The translations under genes were made by a program, and so were the position numbers. A stretch of DNA of 6,776 bases, taken from assembly GCA_036481345.1 (NCBI GenBank), contig JAZGHU010000053.1, positions 1-6,776 of the forward strand, read 5' to 3'. Positions 4,787-6,776 of the stretch are shown here, one piece after another. The DNA comes from JAAOYC01 sp036481345. GTDB taxonomy: Archaea > Nanobdellota > Nanobdellia > Woesearchaeales > WJKL01. The notes below the pieces were generated by a model. It saw only the letters and a list, made by a program, of their open reading frames with translations, ran no database searches and was not told the DNA's origin. Within the stretch, counting starts at the first letter, position 1. Every line of letters starts with the position of its first letter.

Positions 4787-5879
4787 CTTTTGATTTTATA
4801 TTAACATATCTTAACAAATTAGATGCACTTACAGCCCCAACTAATTTCTTGTTTTTTATGACTGGCATTACTCCAATCTTTTTTCTGCCCATTTCTTCAA
4901 GTACTTTTAGGGCATTGTCATTTTCTTTTGCAGTTGGGATTGATGGAATGATTATTGTTTTAACTTTTATTTTTGGCCATTCTGTTTTAGGAATTCCTTT
5001 TAATGAGGTAATTGTTGCAACTCCTAGAAATGTTTTGTTTTTTGCAACTAAGACTCCTTCTATGCCATATTTGAGAAAATAATCCTGGAATAAATTTGCT
5101 AAACTGAGGTCAGGACTTACTGTTTTTACATCTTTAACCATCACATCTTTTACTTTTACTTTTTTAAGAGCATCTGTTATTACCATCTGTTCATAGCTGG
5201 CTCCTGCAATAAAATAAAGAAAGAATCCTAGAACTATGAACCACAATGTTCCTAATCCCATAAACATTCCGAAAAATCCAATTGATATTAAAAATACTGC
5301 AACTACTTTTCCTCCTTTGGAAGCGATTCTTGTTGCTTTTTTTAGATCTTTTGTAATGCCCCAGATTATGGATCTTAATACTCTTCCCCCATCTAGAGGA
5401 TAGCCAGGAGCCATGTTGAATATTGCCAATATAAAGTTTAGTCTGTATAAATAGTAGGTTATTGCGCTTATGTATACAACGCCATTTAATTTAAAGATCA
5501 GGAAAAATAATCCAGATAAGAATAGTGACATCAAAGGACCTGCAATTGCCATGCTGAATTCTTTTTTAGCTGTTAGTTTTTCCTCTCCTCCAATGTGAGC
5601 TATACCTCCAAAAAAGAATAGTGTTATCTTATTTACATTGATTTTATTATGCCGAGCAACTAATGAATGAGAGAATTCATGAGCTAATACACTTCCAAAT
5701 AAGAATACAGCAGCAACTATTCCCATGCTCCAATACATTGTTGAAGTTAAATCAGGATAATAAAATGGAAAGAAATCTGCTGACAATCCCCATGCTAATA
5801 ATAAGAAAACTAAGAACCAACTATAATGCAGTTCAACATCTATTCCTAATAACTTAAAAATCTTATATGATTTCTTCAT
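4779..5879 (-). CDS. Site-2-protease-type membrane metalloprotease (M50) with CBS domains
   Basis: A 366-aa integral membrane zinc protease of the M50B/S2P family, CBS-containing subgroup. The zinc-binding HEFSH motif is at 67-71 (H67, H71, catalytic E68), in a membrane segment. The second motif NMAPGYPLDGGRVLRS (155-170) supplies the third ligand D163. FFFGGIAHI (88-96) is the conserved loop. Other hydrophobic segments lie near 18-33, 50-65, 110-130, 135-157, 190-210 and 212-228. Residues about 240-360 form a CBS pair (KVKDVMVKDVKTVSPDLSLA; later IGVMPVIKNKKLVGAVSASN), which in other proteins binds adenine nucleotides. S2P enzymes cut membrane-bound substrates within or next to the bilayer; no substrate such as a membrane-bound regulator is visible here. 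The ATG is supported by a TATA box 27 nt upstream; leaderless. All catalytic residues are intact. Confidence 0.95.
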   Translation of the reverse strand: MKKSYKIFKLLGIDVELHYSWFLVFLLLAWGLSADFFPFYYPDLTSTMYWSMGIVAAVFLFGSVLAHEFSHSLVARHNKINVNKITLFFFGGIAHIGGEEKLTAKKEFSMAIAGPLMSLFLSGLFFLIFKLNGVVYISAITYYLYRLNFILAIFNMAPGYPLDGGRVLRSIIWGITKDLKKATRIASKGGKVVAVFLISIGFFGMFMGLGTLWFIVLGFFLYFIAGASYEQMVITDALKKVKVKDVMVKDVKTVSPDLSLANLFQDYFLKYGIEGVLVAKNKTFLGVATITSLKGIPKTEWPKIKVKTIIIPSIPTAKENDNALKVLEEMGRKKIGVMPVIKNKKLVGAVSASNLLRYVNIKSKVN

Positions 5880-5902
5880 TATATCAATAATTTAACTCAA
5901 GG

Positions 5903-5917
5903 TATAAAAACCTTTTT
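5903..5917 (-). promoter_or_regulatory. Putative BRE/TATA promoter of the S2P gene
   Basis: Minus strand AAAAAGG (5917-5911) then TTTTTATA (5910-5903), centred about 27 nt before the ATG at 5879. Nearly the same box as in front of eL21, but here it predicts a leaderless mRNA. Confidence 0.6.
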
Positions 5918-5936
5918 ATAAGTAATCGAGGCGTTC

Positions 5937-5954
5937 GTGGGACTTCAGTCCCAC
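5937..5954. repeat. Perfect 8-bp palindrome between divergent promoters
   Basis: GTGGGACT (5937-5944) and AGTCCCAC (5947-5954) flank a 2-base centre. Two further pairs (TT with AA) follow beyond a C/C mismatch. G+C content is well above the surroundings. It lies upstream of both the S2P and queD promoters, so with the predicted starts it would not be transcribed in either direction. Candidate operator or dispersed intergenic palindrome; function unknown. Confidence 0.55.
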
Positions 5955-5976
5955 CAAACTCATCACAAGTATCTAT

Positions 5977-5989
5977 AGAGTGAAACTCT
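5977..5989. repeat. Short inverted repeat upstream of the queD promoter
   Basis: AGAGT (5977-5981) and ACTCT (5985-5989) flank GAA. It is 10-20 nt upstream of the queD BRE/TATA, a usual place for a regulator site, but a 5-bp stem is short enough to occur by chance. Confidence 0.3.
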
Positions 5990-5998
5990 TAGTGGTAC

Positions 5999-6014
5999 AC
6001 AAACCTTTTTAAAA
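5999..6014 (+). promoter_or_regulatory. Putative BRE/TATA promoter of queD
   Basis: ACAAACC (5999-6005) followed by TTTTTAAAA (6006-6014). The TATA centre is about 25-26 nt before the ATG at 6035 and no SD is present, so a leaderless mRNA is expected. Confidence 0.6.
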
Positions 6015-6034
6015 AGCTCAAAGTTACCTTAATC

Positions 6035-6364
6035 ATGATCATAACAAAAAAATTTACATTTGAAGCAGCACATAAACTTCCAGGATATAAGGGAAATTGC
6101 TCTAAATTACATGGACATTCTTATAAACTTGAAGTTGCTATCAAGGGGCCTGTTAAAAATGGCATGGTTATTGATTTTCGTGAATTAGACACAATTGTCA
6201 AGGAAAAAGCACTAGACATCTTAGACCATTCTTATATTAATGATATAATCAAGAATCCAACAGCTGAAAATCTAGTAAAGTGGATATGGGATAAATTACC
6301 ATTGAAATTACACCTCTTAAGATTGTGGGAAACAGAAAAATGCTCAGTAATCTACAAGGGATAG
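6035..6364 (+). CDS. queD: 6-carboxytetrahydropterin synthase QueD (6-pyruvoyl-tetrahydropterin synthase family)
   Basis: A 109-aa enzyme, compact for the PTPS/QueD family (about 115-140 aa) but with all key motifs. FEAAHKL gives zinc ligand H13. C-x3-HGH (C22, H26, H28) gives the catalytic Cys and two more zinc ligands; the three-residue spacer is the QueD (PTPS-I) type rather than the five-residue spacer of true PTPS. GMVIDFRELD (43-52), LDHSYIN with catalytic H65, PTAEN (75-79) and the C-terminal WET Glu (E99) complete the set. QueD converts dihydroneopterin triphosphate to 6-carboxytetrahydropterin, an early step towards preQ0 and, in archaea, archaeosine in tRNA. No queC, queE or tgtA is in the window. 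The start is fixed by the TATA distance. Its stop sits directly against the next promoter. Confidence 0.93.
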   Translation: MIITKKFTFEAAHKLPGYKGNCSKLHGHSYKLEVAIKGPVKNGMVIDFRELDTIVKEKALDILDHSYINDIIKNPTAENLVKWIWDKLPLKLHLLRLWETEKCSVIYKG

Positions 6365-6374
6365 CTTTTTATAG
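6364..6374 (+). promoter_or_regulatory. Putative promoter of the 6395 gene, abutting the queD stop
   Basis: AGCTTTTTATAGTT (6363-6376) is identical to the promoter core in front of the lipoprotein gene. TTTTTATA (6366-6373) is centred 25-26 nt before ATG 6395. It overlaps the final base of the queD stop codon. Confidence 0.6.
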
Positions 6375-6394
6375 TTCTTGATTTGATTTTTTAT

Positions 6395-6601
6395 ATGAGT
6401 GATATCGCAGATAACTTGACTGATCAAGATAAAAGAATACTGAACCAACTAATGCCTTCTATCTTAAAATGCGGGAAAGATAAAAGTATCCAAGACGGAG
6501 CTATAGATATTGGATTGCGGGCAATATCCTTAAAAAAAGACCTATATGCAGAAGCAAGATCATATATTAGAAAAAAAATAAGTGAATATGAAACCGATTA
6601 G
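6395..6601 (+). CDS. Uncharacterised 68-aa helical protein
   Basis: I do not recognise this family. The start is taken at ATG 6395: a longer frame could begin at TTG 6383 (adding four residues), but the TATA box is centred 25-26 nt before the ATG, so the TTG would lie upstream of the likely transcription start. The protein (MSDIADNLTDQDKRILNQLM..., ending YETD) has no membrane segment and appears all-helical: a helix from about res 9-24, a short one around IQDGAIDIGLRAISL (32-46) and a C-terminal YAEARSYIRKKISEYE (51-66). One cysteine at 26. Its last 14 nt overlap the start of the nuclease-like gene in another frame, so the two are probably translated together and may work together. Function unknown. 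Confidence 0.7.
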   Translation: MSDIADNLTDQDKRILNQLMPSILKCGKDKSIQDGAIDIGLRAISLKKDLYAEARSYIRKKISEYETD

Positions 6602-6776
6602 AGCGACTAATTTTTACCAATTTGTAAAATGTCCTAGAAAAGTTTACTTATATTTTTTTGGAGATCCTTCTAAGAGAATTCCTTACTCTGAATTTATGAA
6701 GGAAAAGATGAAAGAAGGCAAAGAATATGAAGCAGAAGTCATCTCTAAATTTACATTTGCCCGTCCAGAAGAGGAT
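6588..6776 (+). CDS. Probable RecB-like PD-(D/E)XK nuclease, N-terminal part, truncated by window end
   Basis: The first 63 codons of a longer gene; the frame is open to the last base. The N-terminus MKPIRATNFYQFVKCPRKVYL has the typical opening of RecB-like/TM0106- and Cas4-type PD-(D/E)XK proteins: a short 'x-FxxFxxCPR' segment (C15-P16-R17), then Y-x-FFGDP (22-27) and an amphipathic helix ending in G-K-E-Y-E (44-48) followed by EVI. That G-x-x-[HY]-E element is the first helix of the nuclease fold. The metal-binding D...E-x-K residues would lie further on and cannot be seen, so activity is unproven. It overlaps the preceding gene by 14 nt. No CRISPR repeat or other cas gene is in view, so a Cas4 call is not justified; a TM0106-family nuclease is my preferred guess. 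Confidence 0.65.
   Translation, partial: MKPIRATNFYQFVKCPRKVYLYFFGDPSKRIPYSEFMKEKMKEGKEYEAEVISKFTFARPEED

Noticed and set aside
4849..5082. Plus-strand open frame of 77 codons, hydrophobic
   Set aside because: Antisense of the CBS region of the S2P gene; no initiation signals.
5663..5857. Plus-strand open frame of 64 codons
   Set aside because: Antisense of the S2P membrane segments; low-quality composition and no promoter.
5918..6000. tRNA or small structured RNA in the S2P-queD gap
   Set aside because: No cloverleaf, no T-loop GTTC-A-A pattern with matching stems, and no C/D-box pair; only isolated short palindromes.
6383..6394. TTG start for the 68-aa protein
   Set aside because: It would lie upstream of the predicted transcription start; ATG 6395 is at the expected leaderless distance from the TATA box.
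6588..6776. Cas4 and a CRISPR locus
   Set aside because: Only a generic RecB-like N-terminus is visible; no direct repeats, spacers or other cas genes occur in the window.

Overview
The window reads as an A+T-rich archaeal chromosome segment, most likely from a DPANN-type lineage (Woesearchaeota/Pacearchaeota-like; this placement is inference). Support for Archaea: ribosomal protein eL21, RNA polymerase subunit Rpo4 and a DUF655 protein in the conserved archaeal order, archaeal-style SepF, a ZPR1 zinc-finger protein, and BRE+TATA promoters of the form AAAGG/AAACC-TTTTTATA or TTTTTAAA in front of almost every transcription unit. Coding density is very high. The longest gaps are 187 bp (1618-1804) and 154 bp (5880-6034), so no stretch over 300 bp lacks a gene. 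I see no rRNA, tRNA, CRISPR array or insertion sequence.

Layout. Left block, minus strand: a truncated methylthioadenosine phosphorylase (1-494), a ZPR1-type zinc protein (548-1063) and the cell-division protein SepF (1177-1617). A tandem-hairpin, T-rich terminator lies between sepF and zpr1. Divergent from sepF, on the plus strand, is the information-processing operon eL21 - rpo4 - DUF655 - unknown 83-aa protein (1805-3354). Converging on it, minus strand, are a GNAT acetyltransferase and an unknown basic 77-aa protein (3349-4057). Next comes a plus-strand secreted lipoprotein built from seven exact 26-residue cysteine repeats (4169-4786). Its 3' end overlaps a minus-strand site-2-protease-type membrane metalloprotease with C-terminal CBS domains (4779-5879). 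A divergent intergenic region with a perfect palindrome separates this from plus-strand QueD (6035-6364), a small unknown helical protein (6395-6601) and the N-terminus of a probable PD-(D/E)XK/RecB-like nuclease (6588 to the window end).

How the genes fit together: most are unrelated housekeeping units (translation and transcription, division, nucleoside salvage, tRNA-modification precursor synthesis), each with its own compact promoter. For seven starts the TATA box is centred only about 25-29 nt upstream of the start codon, which predicts leaderless mRNAs. The eL21 operon and sepF instead have a leader with a Shine-Dalgarno-like sequence. The least ordinary item is the cysteine-repeat lipoprotein, whose 14 cysteines alternate at spacings of exactly 12 and 14 residues with no indel.
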